Assembly: GCF_034092415.1 (NCBI RefSeq)
Contig: NZ_CP139304.1
Coordinates: 976,001-1,040,000 of the forward strand
DNA: 64,000 bases
DNA from: Prochlorococcus sp. MIT 1341
Lineage (GTDB): Bacteria > Cyanobacteriota > Cyanobacteriia > PCC-6307 > Cyanobiaceae
Reading direction: 5' to 3'
Shown one piece after another: positions 1 to 9,499 of this stretch (positions are counted from its first letter, which is position 1; each line of letters begins with the position of its first letter). The notes below the pieces were generated by a model that worked only from the letters and a program-made list of their open reading frames with translations, did not search any database and had not been told where the DNA came from. The position numbers and the translations under genes are program-made.

Positions 1-203
1 CGAACCATCTCGTCAAAGCTGCCTCTAGTAGCCTCAAGAGTCTGCTTGGCTACATCCGGCCAACGTTCTTGAATCCTTGGCAAGAGGCTTTCGAAACGAT
101 CAGCAAATGACTGTTCAGAAAAACTTGTCTTTGGCGATGGAGCCGCCTCTACTGAGGCCTGAGGATCTAGCGGTGAGGAATTCGTAGATTCCATTTGATC
201 CAT
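1..203 (-). CDS. Unknown protein, N-terminal part only (runs off the left edge)
   Basis: Reading leftward from an ATG at 203 gives 67 codons with no stop before the edge. The first 30 residues are rich in Ser, Pro and Ala (MDQMESTNSS start) and look disordered; residues 35-67 look like an amphipathic helix (FADRFESLLP, ERWPDVAKQT). A second in-frame ATG lies three codons in. It resembles the start of cyanobacterial membrane-anchored helical proteins of the DUF883/ElaB kind, but the part that would prove this is outside the window. No clear Shine-Dalgarno is visible. Confidence 0.55.
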   Translation of the reverse strand, partial: MDQMESTNSSPLDPQASVEAAPSPKTSFSEQSFADRFESLLPRIQERWPDVAKQTLEATRGSFDEMV

Positions 204-349
204 TTGATTATTCAAAGCCTAGAGAGATATTTGCAACAAAGAAACCCCTTGCTTTCGTTTTGCTTCCAAGACAAAACAATAGTTCTTGACTCAAATAGAG
301 GCGTTAAGTTCCCCTAAGAATCAAGTCCATGGGCTACCGATGAAACTAA

Positions 350-571
350 GTGAAAAGTTCATTTATCTTCAAGCTTATCGCCAAAGAAATACCTCTAGTG
401 CTAAAAGTTTGCAGAACTAACCCAATTTCACTCATGGAAGTCGGATTGTCTGCACTGTTTTTTGCTTCAAGCATGCTGCCTAACACGAATCAACAGATGG
501 GGGTCGCTTTTGCTGGTGCTGCAGGACTTCTAGCTATTGCATTGTGGTTTACCAGGCCCTCGAAAACCTAA
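350..571 (+). CDS. Small membrane protein of unknown function
   Basis: Open frame of 73 codons from a GTG. The region after the internal ATG at 434 (MEVGLSALFF) holds two short hydrophobic stretches separated by SSMLPNTNQQ, and the protein ends in a basic tail (WFTRPSKT). Use of the internal ATG would give about 45 residues. Neither start has a convincing ribosome binding site. No family is recognised. The hydrophobic pattern favours a real small membrane protein; the start is unsure. Confidence 0.45.
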   Translation: MKSSFIFKLIAKEIPLVLKVCRTNPISLMEVGLSALFFASSMLPNTNQQMGVAFAGAAGLLAIALWFTRPSKT

Positions 572-680
572 GGGGAACGCATTAAATCAACTTCTAAGAA
601 TTAAGCCAGAGCTGTCTTTATTTTTATCAAGGACCTCCGCACGAGGTTGTTGATTAAATTTTTATATTTACTTGTCTCAC

Positions 681-707
681 TCACCTAGGTTTTAGGTGAA
701 ATTTTTT
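681..707 (+). terminator. Terminator-like hairpin after the 350-571 ORF
   Basis: TCACCTA (681-687) pairs perfectly with TAGGTGA (693-699) across a 5-base loop and is followed by AATTTTTT. A 7-bp stem plus T-run is the classic Rho-independent form for the + strand. It lies about 110 bases past the small membrane ORF. Confidence 0.55.
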
Positions 708-753
708 AAATTCTCTTACTTGCTTAAAAGAGCTCTTCCATTGTCTATTAATT

Positions 754-888
754 GTGAGAATAAATTACCCCATAGACCCATTGCTTAATGTCGCCTTGAA
801 AGTGAAAAAGCTTATAACAACAATTCAAGTATATGAAGACATATTTACACTAAGCGCATTGGCTCAAGGGCTATTGCAATTACATTAA
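754..888 (+). CDS. Doubtful 44-codon frame or gene remnant
   Basis: From a GTG at 754 a 44-codon frame runs to TAA at 888 (MRINYPIDPL start, ALAQGLLQLH end). The frame is open further upstream to a stop near 700, and coding-like sequence seems to continue in another frame past the stop (around 888-945). It has no recognisable family and no clear ribosome binding site. It may be a decayed gene or chance. Confidence 0.2.
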   Translation: MRINYPIDPLLNVALKVKKLITTIQVYEDIFTLSALAQGLLQLH

Positions 889-1108
889 CAAAAAAGCGTC
901 ATGTTCCAATGGAAGCAATAGAGAAAAGCGGAAGCTGAAGTAATTTTCATCACCAAATCTATTGGCTTAGAATAACCATTATGACGTATTGACTTTAGCT
1001 TAATCAAGAAGCTAATCTACAAGATAAATCACCTTTTCTTGATTACTTAACTCCTCTAATTACCCCTTTAAGCTTGCAATAGTAAAAACAATGCGTTTTC
1101 TTTTAGCA

Positions 1109-1130
1109 AATTAACCTTACAAGGTTAATT
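1109..1130. promoter_or_regulatory. Perfect inverted repeat before the 1198 gene
   Basis: AATTAACCTT (1109-1118), two bases, then AAGGTTAATT (1121-1130): perfect 10-bp arms, 68 bases before the ATG at 1198. There is no T-run after it and the loop is too short for a good RNA hairpin, so a protein-binding dyad is more likely than a terminator. The binding factor is unknown. One such repeat in 64 kb of A+T-rich DNA could be chance. Confidence 0.35.
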
Positions 1131-1197
1131 ACAAAAGGAAAGGAAATCTTATATATTTGAATCAATATATTGAAAAATTTATTTCCGCAAATTCCTA

Positions 1198-1584
1198 ATG
1201 ATTATCAAATCAAATAGATGGGTGATTCTAGAGCACCTGGAAGATCCCAATGATCCAATTGGAAGACACTTTGATCTTCTCCTCGAAGATGGCACAAGTT
1301 GTCGCAGTTGGCGACTGAAAACCCTCCCTTCAAAAGAATCTCAGTACGTTCAATGCACTCTTCTGCCATCCCATAATCTCAAGTGGCTAGACATAGATGA
1401 AAGTGTGGTTTCAGGAGGTCGAGGGAAAGCAAAACGATTCCTTACAGGTATTTACAAGGGATTTCTGCCAAATGATAGATCTAAGCCTCTCAGGATTCAT
1501 CTGGAAGGCAAGGAATGGCAAGGGTTTCTGGAAATTGACAAAATAATTAGTCGCCTATCAACCACAACACAAGGTCTCCCCTAA
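1198..1584 (+). CDS. LigD 3'-phosphoesterase-like protein
   Basis: 128 residues from ATG. The N-terminus (RWVILEH, then RHFDLLLEDG, then SWRLKTLP) follows the order of the small phosphoesterase domain found at the N-terminus of bacterial LigD, where a His followed by a [FY]D[FL] strand and a Trp form the core. The later part (GGRGKAKRF, YKGFLP, WQGFLEI) completes a beta-rich single domain. No ligase or polymerase domain is attached. In LigD this domain trims 3' ends during break repair; a DNA or RNA end-processing role here is inference. The gene lies 68 bases before smc on the same strand. Confidence 0.5.
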   Translation: MIIKSNRWVILEHLEDPNDPIGRHFDLLLEDGTSCRSWRLKTLPSKESQYVQCTLLPSHNLKWLDIDESVVSGGRGKAKRFLTGIYKGFLPNDRSKPLRIHLEGKEWQGFLEIDKIISRLSTTTQGLP

Positions 1585-1652
1585 CAACAATGATCAGTCT
1601 TGAGTTTCTCGAAAAGTTCGCTAATCTTCGACAGCTCACAGGCTGAGTCCTG

Positions 1653-4600
1653 TTGGTTTACATAAATCAAGTCGGGCTAACGAATTTCAAATCCTTCGGG
1701 GGGTCAATGACCATACCCCTCGAGGAAAATTTCACTGTGGTTACTGGTCCGAATGGATCAGGTAAAAGCAATATTCTTGATGGAGTCCTCTTCTGCCTTG
1801 GGTTAGCAACAAGCAGAGGAATGAGAGCCGATAGACTGCCTGACCTTGTCAATAGCAATGTTTTACGTGATGGCAAATCGGCAGAAACCCTGGTAAGTGT
1901 TCGATTTGATCTCACTGATTGGCAGCCAGATTTAGCCGAAGAAGGATTAGAGGCTCCTAAGGATGGGCCTTGGATTAAAAAGGGACAGAAAGAATGGACT
2001 GTCTCCAGACGATTGCGAGTTATGCCAGGCGGCTCATATAGTTCGAGCTATACCTGCGATGACGAGCCCTGCTCTCTGCAACAACTTCAAACTCAACTAA
2101 GAAGACTTCGTATTGATCCCGAGGGAAGCAATGTAGTAATGCAAGGAGATGTCACAAGAATTGTCTCCATGAGTAACCGCGATAGACGTGGGCTTATAGA
2201 CGAACTGGCAGGTATAGCTCTTTTCGACAACCGTATAGAACAAAGTCGTAAAAAACTTGATGCTGTACAAGAAAAAGAGGATCGATGTCGAATAGTTGAA
2301 CAAGAATTGATAGTCGGCAAACAAAAACTAGAAAGAGACTGCGCTAAAGCTCGCAAATATCAAGAACTCAAAGAGAAGTTTTTAATTGCTCGGCAGCATG
2401 AACAAATACTTTCTTTTGAAGCCGAAGAAAAAAGTTTAGTTGTTCTTCAAAATAAGCAACAGGAATTAATACTAAAAGAAAGCAAAGATGCAAAGAATAT
2501 TTCTGCTGAGGAGGGAAAGTTAACCCTTGCTGCAAATCAACTAAAGTTACTCCAAGAAAATGTTAAGGCTCTTGGTGAAGATCAACTAATAAAAGTTCAA
2601 GCTGAGCTGGCTGGTCTAGATACACAATCTCGTGAACTAGATCGTCAAGCGACACAACATAAAGAGGAAGGTCAAGGCCTTCAAAGGCTTCGGCATGAAC
2701 TTGGAAACCGGCGACAAAACCTTTTGGATGAAAATAACCATGCCAGCAAGTCGTCTGCACCTAAAGAGCTTGAGGAAGTAGAAGCACGTTGCAAGTCTGC
2801 TCTAGCAGCTGTTGAAGTTTCTCGGCGCAGGCTTGGAGATGTAGCAGGAAAATCAGGTGAATTACTCAAAACCCAACAATTGCGCAGCGAGCGTCGGCAG
2901 AGTCTCCAAAAAGAAATTTTTCCTTTGCAAGAAGAACAACAAACACTCCAAGAGCGAATAATCCAAGATCAATATAGAGAAACAGAACTTGAATTAGACC
3001 AAAAAAGAGATCAGGAAGAAAATCAGCAAGTGCATAAACACTTAGATCTTCTAGAAACTGAATGGGCAGAGCTGCTAGAAAAAATTTCTAGTCAAAAGAA
3101 ACAACTTTCAGAAAAAGGTGAAAATTTAGAAATACAGCAAAGAACACGTATAAGACTTGAAAACGAAAAATCCAAGCTCGAGAAAGATATAGCGCGGATA
3201 GAAAGTCGATCGGAAGCACTTCACGAAAGTCGTGGTACCAGTGCTTTGCAATTACTTTTAAAGAACGGTTTAGAAGGCATTCATGGTCCAGTCTCTCAGT
3301 TAGGAGAAGTAGATGAAATTCATCGGTTAGCTCTTGAAGTCGCTGCCGGAGCCAGGTTAGGTCAAGTTGTTGTAGAAAACGATCACATAGCAGCAAAGGC
3401 TATCGAAATCCTCAAAAAGAATCGTGCAGGAAGACTTACATTCTTACCACTCAATCGAATAAGAAAAGCTGGAACAAGTTCTAACAAAGCACTATTAAGA
3501 ACAAAACAAGTCAACTCTTCTAAAAACCCTGAAGGTCTGATTGGAAAAGCAGTTGATCTTGTACGCTTCGATTCAGTTTACGAAGATGTCTTCTCATACG
3601 TATTTGGCGAAACTCTAGTTTTCAAAGAATTATCTTCTGCTAGGCAGGAACTTGGGAAAAATCGTTCCGTAACTTTGGATGGAGAACTACTTGAAAAAAG
3701 TGGTGCTATGACTGGAGGGAGCTTCTCCCGCAAAGGCAATGGTCTCTCATTTGGGACTACTCAAGATAAAGATGAAGCAGCACCATTAAGGAAAAGGCTA
3801 CTTGAACTAGGGGAAACACTAGTGGCATGTCACCAGAAAGAAGCCCATCAGAATCAAGAGCTAAATCATTTAAGACCTTTACTAAGAAAACTAGAACAAA
3901 GACAGGCAGGTCTAGATGCTGAGCGAGCAACTGCTCTAAAGGCTAATGCTCCTGTTATTGAGCGAAATCGCAAAACATCTGAGAGGTTAACTAATCTCCA
4001 AGCAGAAAAAATGAAACAAGAAGCTCGACTCAAGCAAATAAAAATACAATTAAAGCCTCTTCTTACTGAATTCGAGAAGATCAACCAGGATGAACATTTA
4101 ACAAAACCAAAGGGTAGTGGTGAAACATGGCAAAAACTTGAGCTGGAGCTTCAAGAAGCTGATGCTTCTCTAACAAGTGTAAGGAAAGAAAGAGATGAGT
4201 TGATGAACAAAGAGAGGCTTCGTCAACTTAATTTGGAAAGGTTTAAAGATCAAAAACAAACTCTTGATAAAGAAGAAAATAGGCTAAAAGAAGCAATCCA
4301 AAATCTTTCCAAAGCTCATATTCAATGGAAAGACCAACAAAAAACTCTTTTTGATCGACGAAAAAAGCTTGAAGAAGAACAAAAGTATTTGCATGAAAGG
4401 CTAGGTGAACAGCGCAGGTCAAGAGATTTAGCTGAAACTGAACTAGCCTCTAAACGTGAGGAATTGCAAGAAGCAAAATGGAATCTTCAACGCCTAAAAG
4501 ATGATTTAATTTCCCTGAAGGAAGAATTAAGAAATGGTGAGATAAGAGTAAAAGAACTTCGCAAAGAACTGCCAGAGAAATTTCCTGAAGTGCCTAATGA

Positions 4601-5261
4601 AATCAGAGAAATCAGCTTAGATGAATTCAGAAGTCAAATACAAAAAATTCAGAACCATATAGAAGAGCTAGAACCAGTCAATATGCTTGCACTTGAAGAA
4701 CTGGAAGAACTTGAAAATCGTCTAGCTGATCTTGGGGAAAAATTAGAAGTCTTAAGTCAAGAAAGAGCAGAATTGCTTCTTCGAATAGAAAATGTTGCGA
4801 CTCTCCGACAGGAGGCATTTATGGAAGCTTTTGATGCTGTAGACAAGCATTTTCGGGAAATCTTCGCAAACCTTTCGGATGGTGATGGTCACCTCCAATT
4901 AGAAAATCGTGAAGATCCTTTAGAGGGGGGTTTAACGCTAGTAGCCCATCCAAAAGGGAAAACTGTTAGGCGATTGGCAGCAATGTCAGGTGGAGAAAAA
5001 TCTCTAACAGCTCTGAGCTTTTTATTTGCGCTGCAAAGATTTAGGCCATCACCATTTTATGCCCTTGATGAAGTAGATAGTTTTCTTGATGGTATCAACG
5101 TAGAGCGACTAGCTTCACTAATATCTCGCCAAGCTGAAGAGGCTCAGTTTCTTGTTGTAAGTCATCGTCGTCCCATGATTGGAGCATCAAATCGCACCAT
5201 TGGAGTAACACAAGCTAGAGGGGCCAATACACAAGTAGTTGGTTTGCCACAGGCTGCTTGA
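1653..5261 (+). CDS. smc: Chromosome segregation protein SMC
   Basis: Condensin-type ATPase of 1202 residues, the usual bacterial length. Walker A GPNGSGKS is at residues 32-39; long charged coiled-coil arms span about 170-530 and 690-1030; the hinge (GIHGP to GAMTGGS) lies at about 535-685; the ABC signature MSGGEKS starts at 1111 and Walker B (YALDEVD) has D1139 and E1140, with VVSHRR near the end. The protein dimerises at the hinge and organises the nucleoid with ScpA/ScpB, which are not in this window. The start is TTG; an in-frame TGA at 1644 leaves only CTG or TTG upstream of the conserved strand VYINQVGLTNF. Confidence 0.97.
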   Translation: MVYINQVGLTNFKSFGGSMTIPLEENFTVVTGPNGSGKSNILDGVLFCLGLATSRGMRADRLPDLVNSNVLRDGKSAETLVSVRFDLTDWQPDLAEEGLEAPKDGPWIKKGQKEWTVSRRLRVMPGGSYSSSYTCDDEPCSLQQLQTQLRRLRIDPEGSNVVMQGDVTRIVSMSNRDRRGLIDELAGIALFDNRIEQSRKKLDAVQEKEDRCRIVEQELIVGKQKLERDCAKARKYQELKEKFLIARQHEQILSFEAEEKSLVVLQNKQQELILKESKDAKNISAEEGKLTLAANQLKLLQENVKALGEDQLIKVQAELAGLDTQSRELDRQATQHKEEGQGLQRLRHELGNRRQNLLDENNHASKSSAPKELEEVEARCKSALAAVEVSRRRLGDVAGKSGELLKTQQLRSERRQSLQKEIFPLQEEQQTLQERIIQDQYRETELELDQKRDQEENQQVHKHLDLLETEWAELLEKISSQKKQLSEKGENLEIQQRTRIRLENEKSKLEKDIARIESRSEALHESRGTSALQLLLKNGLEGIHGPVSQLGEVDEIHRLALEVAAGARLGQVVVENDHIAAKAIEILKKNRAGRLTFLPLNRIRKAGTSSNKALLRTKQVNSSKNPEGLIGKAVDLVRFDSVYEDVFSYVFGETLVFKELSSARQELGKNRSVTLDGELLEKSGAMTGGSFSRKGNGLSFGTTQDKDEAAPLRKRLLELGETLVACHQKEAHQNQELNHLRPLLRKLEQRQAGLDAERATALKANAPVIERNRKTSERLTNLQAEKMKQEARLKQIKIQLKPLLTEFEKINQDEHLTKPKGSGETWQKLELELQEADASLTSVRKERDELMNKERLRQLNLERFKDQKQTLDKEENRLKEAIQNLSKAHIQWKDQQKTLFDRRKKLEEEQKYLHERLGEQRRSRDLAETELASKREELQEAKWNLQRLKDDLISLKEELRNGEIRVKELRKELPEKFPEVPNEIREISLDEFRSQIQKIQNHIEELEPVNMLALEELEELENRLADLGEKLEVLSQERAELLLRIENVATLRQEAFMEAFDAVDKHFREIFANLSDGDGHLQLENREDPLEGGLTLVAHPKGKTVRRLAAMSGGEKSLTALSFLFALQRFRPSPFYALDEVDSFLDGINVERLASLISRQAEEAQFLVVSHRRPMIGASNRTIGVTQARGANTQVVGLPQAA

Positions 5262-5334
5262 GAATGCTTTAGAAAGCCCCTGAACCCAGCCAATGATCCA
5301 ATAAGCTAATACCTCCCCTTCGAAATTTCTGCCT

Positions 5335-6390
5335 TTGACCACAACCCAGCCCTCTAATGATCCTCTAGCAACAGTGCCTAGTGACCGCCTCTGGCTTAGA
5401 TCAGAGTTAATGGGGACGCAGGTCATCACACGAGACACGGGTAGACGGCTTGGAGTAGTTGGTGAGGTTGTAGTCGATATTGATCGCAGAGAAGTAATAG
5501 CACTTGGTTTGCGTGATAATCCCCTAACCAGGTTCCTTCCAGGTCTTCCGCGCTGGATGCCTCTTGAGCAAATTAAGCAAGTCGGAGATGTAATTCTCGT
5601 TGATTCAGCTGACTCTTTAAGCGAAGGCTTTACTCCAGAACGTTTTAGCCGAGTCATCAATTGCCAGGTGATAACTGAATCAGGAGAACAACTAGGCAGA
5701 GTGCTGGGATTCGCCTTTGACATTGAGACTGGAGAACTCACTACACTAGTAATGGGAGCTTTAGGGGTTCCCCTTTTGGGAGAAGGTGTCCTGAGCACAT
5801 GGGAGATACCAGTAGAAGAAATTGTAAGTAGCGGCACAGACCGAATAATTGTTTATGAGGGAGCAGAAGAAAAGCTCAAGCAACTAAACAGTGGTGTTTT
5901 AGAAAAGCTTGGAGTTGGTGGATCAAGTTGGGAAGAACAAGAAAGAGAAAGATATAGAGTCAACCTAGTTCCTGTCGAAAACCAACTGTCTTCTGGTCAA
6001 GCAAATGATGATGAGCAGCTAAGGATTGAAGCTTCAACTTCACAAACTTTTCAACCAGAGGAGGAGCTGGAATATGTAGAACTCAACAGGCCAATTGAAG
6101 AGACACGTTTTCAGCAAAGATATTTAGATGAAATGCCACCAACTAGAACACAATCTGGCTACGACAATTATGAAGAGGAGAGCCAATTCTTAGATGATGG
6201 CTTTCAATCCAAAAGCAGGTCGCCTCAAGATGAAAAAGATCAACAAAGAAAGTCTCCTTCTGAAAGAGAAATTAGAAGTAATGAAGACCTTTTAGATGTT
6301 GAACCTTTGGACTTTAACAGCGACAAGAATAAAAAAGCAAATAACCCTAAGCAAAGGTCTAGAGTAAATGAATTGGAAGACCCATGGTGA
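5335..6390 (+). CDS. Protein with two PRC-barrel domains
   Basis: 351 residues from a TTG. Two PRC-barrel repeats occupy about residues 20-95 (GTQVITRDTGRRLGVVGEV) and 105-185 (NCQVITESGEQLGRVLG), each a six-strand barrel of the type also found in RimM and photosynthetic reaction-centre subunit H. The remaining 150 residues are acidic, Gln/Ser-rich and probably disordered, ending in NELEDPW. It lies 73 bases after smc, and the two are probably co-transcribed. PRC barrels bind protein or RNA partners; the partner here is unknown. The first in-frame ATG lies inside the first barrel, so the TTG is preferred. Confidence 0.85.
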   Translation: MTTTQPSNDPLATVPSDRLWLRSELMGTQVITRDTGRRLGVVGEVVVDIDRREVIALGLRDNPLTRFLPGLPRWMPLEQIKQVGDVILVDSADSLSEGFTPERFSRVINCQVITESGEQLGRVLGFAFDIETGELTTLVMGALGVPLLGEGVLSTWEIPVEEIVSSGTDRIIVYEGAEEKLKQLNSGVLEKLGVGGSSWEEQERERYRVNLVPVENQLSSGQANDDEQLRIEASTSQTFQPEEELEYVELNRPIEETRFQQRYLDEMPPTRTQSGYDNYEEESQFLDDGFQSKSRSPQDEKDQQRKSPSEREIRSNEDLLDVEPLDFNSDKNKKANNPKQRSRVNELEDPW

Positions 6391-6619
6391 GTAAAATGAT
6401 GGTGATGAATTAACCATTATTTCTCGTTATTCTAAGGCCAAGATTATACCCCTTTAGTTAAAAGATTTTCTAACTAGAAGATTTAATTTAAGAATAAGAA
6501 TAACCTTAAACCAATTTCCACTCTTGCATGAAAGATTGAATACTTTCAAAGTTAAAAATCTTTTTCTAACCAAATTAATTAAATAACTTGAATTTCAAAA
6601 GATTAGATTTCCATGAACA

Positions 6620-7921
6620 CTAATCTTCCCTATAAGTTTTAGGCAAAAAACTACAAACCTCATTAGTTAACGCTTTAACTGCGCCAGGCTTCCCTCTCAG
6701 GCTTCTCAGGTCCTCCCTTTGTCCAGAAAGCCTTTCCGGAGAAGCAAGCCAAGCTGCCGCCTCTTCCGCTATTAATCGAGGTGTAATTCTGCCTATTCTT
6801 TCAGGAACAACCATTCGAGATGCAGAAATATTTGGCCAAGCTAAAAACCCCCTTCGACTTAATCGCCAAAAACTTAAAAGGGCACCAATACACCATTTAA
6901 GTCCTGGAAGCCTACCCAAGAGCCCCAGGAAGCCATCCCAAGCCTGCATCACAGCTAAATGCTGCGTAGGCAGAATTACAATCATAGGGACAGAGAGAGC
7001 GCCTAGTTCAGCCGTATTTGCGCCGACTGTTGTGAGAGCTAAATCGCACTGACTCAACGAACCATAGGCAGGTTGCTCTTCCTCCAAAAAGATTTCGGTA
7101 CCAGCAACGGTAAAGATTCTTCTGCCTAGAGAGGAGGCTAAACTTGGCCGGACGGAATCAATTCTTGATGAATAGAACGCAGTAATAGGATTAGTTGGAG
7201 TTGAAAGTCTTTGGATCTCTTCCAGGCTTGTAGTAGGAGCAATAGGCAACAAAAAATTACAACCTGGTCTAAGGGATGAAAGATGATCAGCCACCTCTAA
7301 AAGAAAAGGAACTCCAACACAAAGTTTGCTTTTTTTAGACCCAGGCATTAAGGCAATCCATTCACCTTTTGGCAAGGATGCTTTCGCTCTTGGCGAAGTT
7401 GAAAGATCGGCCATTAAATCCCCAACGACTGTGCAACGAGATTGCAAGTTTCGAGGAACTCCTTTAATGGCAGCCGCTGACATGGCAGCTATTCGATCAT
7501 TCCAAGCTGGCCAGCGTGCTATCCACTCGGCATAAGTCAAATGTTTATAGCCAAGTCGAGCTGAAAGCAAAACAGTCCAAAACTGATCTCCTCCCAAAAA
7601 AACAACCAAGCCTTTTCGAGGCAAAGACAGGTAGCGTTTTGGTCGAAGTAATAAATCCCAAAATTGACTGGGTTCGTTCACCGATTCAAAATATCCCCAT
7701 TTTTTGGCAGTATCAGCCTCTTTCCCAGTTGCATTTGGACAAGGTACCAAAACCAAGTGCAGAGAAGTTTCAGCAGAAAAAACAAGGGGGCGCATCAAAA
7801 GCCTGGTATGCAAACTTTCTGCAAGAGGACGAACCCACGTAGCCAATTCACCAGGTCCATTGGAAACCAAGACCACTGAAAAAGAGTTGTCTTGCCTAGA
7901 AGCGGAATCTAATTCAATCAA
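6620..7921 (-). CDS. Lipid-A-disaccharide synthase-related protein
   Basis: About 433 residues related to LpxB. The N-terminal strand VVLVSNGPGELATWV matches the start of this cyanobacterial LpxB-like family, followed by GLVVFLGGD, ALMPGSKKSK and the acceptor-side TTVGANTAELGAL. LpxB joins two UDP-sugar acyl units in lipid A synthesis; whether this paralog does the same is not known. The frame stays open into the tRNA-Leu gene, so the start must be inside 7921: either TTG at 7921 or GTG at 7876 (the latter directly before the conserved strand). The gene is preceded by about 230 A+T-rich bases without features at its 3' side. Confidence 0.8.
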   Translation of the reverse strand: MIELDSASRQDNSFSVVLVSNGPGELATWVRPLAESLHTRLLMRPLVFSAETSLHLVLVPCPNATGKEADTAKKWGYFESVNEPSQFWDLLLRPKRYLSLPRKGLVVFLGGDQFWTVLLSARLGYKHLTYAEWIARWPAWNDRIAAMSAAAIKGVPRNLQSRCTVVGDLMADLSTSPRAKASLPKGEWIALMPGSKKSKLCVGVPFLLEVADHLSSLRPGCNFLLPIAPTTSLEEIQRLSTPTNPITAFYSSRIDSVRPSLASSLGRRIFTVAGTEIFLEEEQPAYGSLSQCDLALTTVGANTAELGALSVPMIVILPTQHLAVMQAWDGFLGLLGRLPGLKWCIGALLSFWRLSRRGFLAWPNISASRMVVPERIGRITPRLIAEEAAAWLASPERLSGQREDLRSLRGKPGAVKALTNEVCSFLPKTYRED

Positions 7922-7936
7922 GCTTTCATAAAGAAA

Positions 7937-8018
7937 TGCGGATGGCGAGACTTGAACTCGCAAGGCCGAAGCCACACGCTCCTTAGACGTGCGTGTCTAC
8001 CAATTCCACCACATCCGC
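7937..8018 (-). tRNA. tRNA-Leu, anticodon reads AAG
   Basis: Acceptor stem GCGGATG pairs with CATCCGC; D-arm GTGGAATTGGTAGACAC is typical of leucine tRNA; anticodon stem CACGT/GCGTG encloses the loop CTAAGGA, so positions 34-36 are AAG after T33; a long variable arm TGGCTTCGGCCT marks a class II tRNA; T-arm is GCGAG TTCAAGT CTCGC. The discriminator base is A and CCA is not encoded. The long variable arm and D-loop fit leucine. The A at wobble position 34 is unusual in bacteria. Confidence 0.95.
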
Positions 8019-8139
8019 CTAAAAGACTGGCCTTAGTGACTAAGTCTTTTTTAATCATAATCCTACGAAGGAAATTAATCTGATAAGCAAAGGGGTCAGT
8101 AGCGCTGATACGATCCGCCCAAAGCCTGGACAATGCAGG

Positions 8140-9486
8140 ATGCCTATCGGCAAAGTACTCATCGCCAATCGTGGCGAAATTGCCCTAAGAATTCTCCGTA
8201 GCTGCAGAGAACTAGGGATAGGGACAGTTGCTGTTTACAGCACTGTCGATCGCAACGCCCTTCATGTCCAACTCGCAGATGAAGCTGTTTGTGTCGGAGA
8301 TTCTCCTAGCAACAAGAGTTATTTAAATGTTCCCAACATTCTTGCTGCAGCGACATCTCGCGGAGTTGATGCAATACATCCCGGTTATGGGTTTCTCGCA
8401 GAAAATGATCGTTTTGCAGAAATCTGTACAGACCACAACATCACCTTTATTGGACCTTCTCCTGAATCAATTCGTTCAATGGGTGACAAGTCGACAGCAA
8501 AAGCAACTATGCAAAACGTCGGCGTTCCAACTGTTCCAGGCAGCAAAGGGTTATTAAAAAGTCCAGAAGAAGCTGCTGAATTGGCTAAAGGGATGGGATA
8601 TCCCGTAATGATTAAAGCCACTGCTGGTGGGGGTGGAAGAGGAATGAGACTTGTAAACAAACCAGAACAACTTGAAAACCTTTATAAAGCTGCACAGGGC
8701 GAAGCAGAAGCTGCCTTTGGGAATTCTGGCCTATATATGGAAAAATTCATTGACCGACCAAGACACGTAGAAGTTCAGGTTCTCGCAGATAGACATGGCA
8801 ACGTGGTGCATTTAGGTGAACGTGATTGCTCAATCCAAAGAAGACATCAGAAGCTTCTAGAGGAATCACCTAGTCCAGCACTTGACCCTGAACTAAGGCT
8901 TCGTATGGGCAACGCAGCTGTTTCCGCAGCTAAGAGTATTAATTACGAAGGTGCTGGCACTGTGGAATTCCTACTTGACCGCAACGGCAATTTCTATTTC
9001 ATGGAAATGAATACGCGCATTCAAGTAGAGCACCCTGTCACAGAAATGGTTACTGGCATTGACCTGATCGCTGAGCAGCTCAGAATCGCTGGCGGTGAAG
9101 CAATCAGTTTCAAACAATCGGATGTAAACCTAAACGGCCATGCAATTGAATGTCGCATCAATGCTGAAGACTCGTCTCACAACTTCCGCCCTTCACCTGG
9201 TCGAATAACTGGTTGGCTTCCCCCAGGAGGTCCAGGAGTGCGAGTTGATAGTCACGTTTATACGGGTTATGAGATTCCGCCCTTTTATGACTCTCTCATT
9301 GGGAAAGTAATTGTTTGGGGTCACGATAGAGAAACAGCACTAAAGAGAATGCAACGCGCACTAAACGAATGTGCTGTTACTGGAATTCCAACAACTATTG
9401 ACTTTCATCTGGTTTTACTCAATCGGGATGAATTCCTCAAAGGAGATGTGCACACTAAATTCGTTGAGCAGGAGATGCTTCCTTAA
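8140..9486 (+). CDS. accC: Acetyl-CoA carboxylase, biotin carboxylase subunit
   Basis: 448 residues, normal length. It carboxylates biotin on AccB with ATP and bicarbonate, the first half-reaction of malonyl-CoA synthesis for fatty acids. The N-terminal Rossmann-like domain begins [12 protein letters not shown]; the ATP-grasp glycine loop GGGGRGM is at 163-169; the catalytic segment [12 protein letters not shown] contains E289, N291, R293 and E297. It reads from ATG and diverges from the tRNA-Leu gene. accB, accA and accD are not here, as usual for cyanobacteria where they are scattered. Confidence 0.97.
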   Translation: MPIGKVLIANRGEIALRILRSCRELGIGTVAVYSTVDRNALHVQLADEAVCVGDSPSNKSYLNVPNILAAATSRGVDAIHPGYGFLAENDRFAEICTDHNITFIGPSPESIRSMGDKSTAKATMQNVGVPTVPGSKGLLKSPEEAAELAKGMGYPVMIKATAGGGGRGMRLVNKPEQLENLYKAAQGEAEAAFGNSGLYMEKFIDRPRHVEVQVLADRHGNVVHLGERDCSIQRRHQKLLEESPSPALDPELRLRMGNAAVSAAKSINYEGAGTVEFLLDRNGNFYFMEMNTRIQVEHPVTEMVTGIDLIAEQLRIAGGEAISFKQSDVNLNGHAIECRINAEDSSHNFRPSPGRITGWLPPGGPGVRVDSHVYTGYEIPPFYDSLIGKVIVWGHDRETALKRMQRALNECAVTGIPTTIDFHLVLLNRDEFLKGDVHTKFVEQEMLP

Positions 9487-9499
9487 TCGAAGACAAACA

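Larger units (their letters stand above)
572..1197. other. Gene-poor stretch (626 bases)
   Basis: No gene of normal size is seen on either strand. The stretch is A+T-rich with stops in all frames. It holds a terminator-like hairpin (681-707), one weak 44-codon frame (754-888) and a strong inverted repeat just before the next gene (1109-1130). In a genome where spacers are usually under 150 bases this is long, so it may hold a decayed gene or a small RNA. Confidence 0.6.

Noticed and set aside
5187-5837. 216-codon leftward frame opposite smc end and the PRC-barrel gene
   Set aside because: Ser/Pro/Thr-rich antisense shadow of a well-supported gene; crosses a gene boundary.
7918-8133. 71-codon frame across the tRNA-Leu gene
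   Set aside because: It reads through the whole tRNA and only exists because the tRNA lacks stops in that frame.
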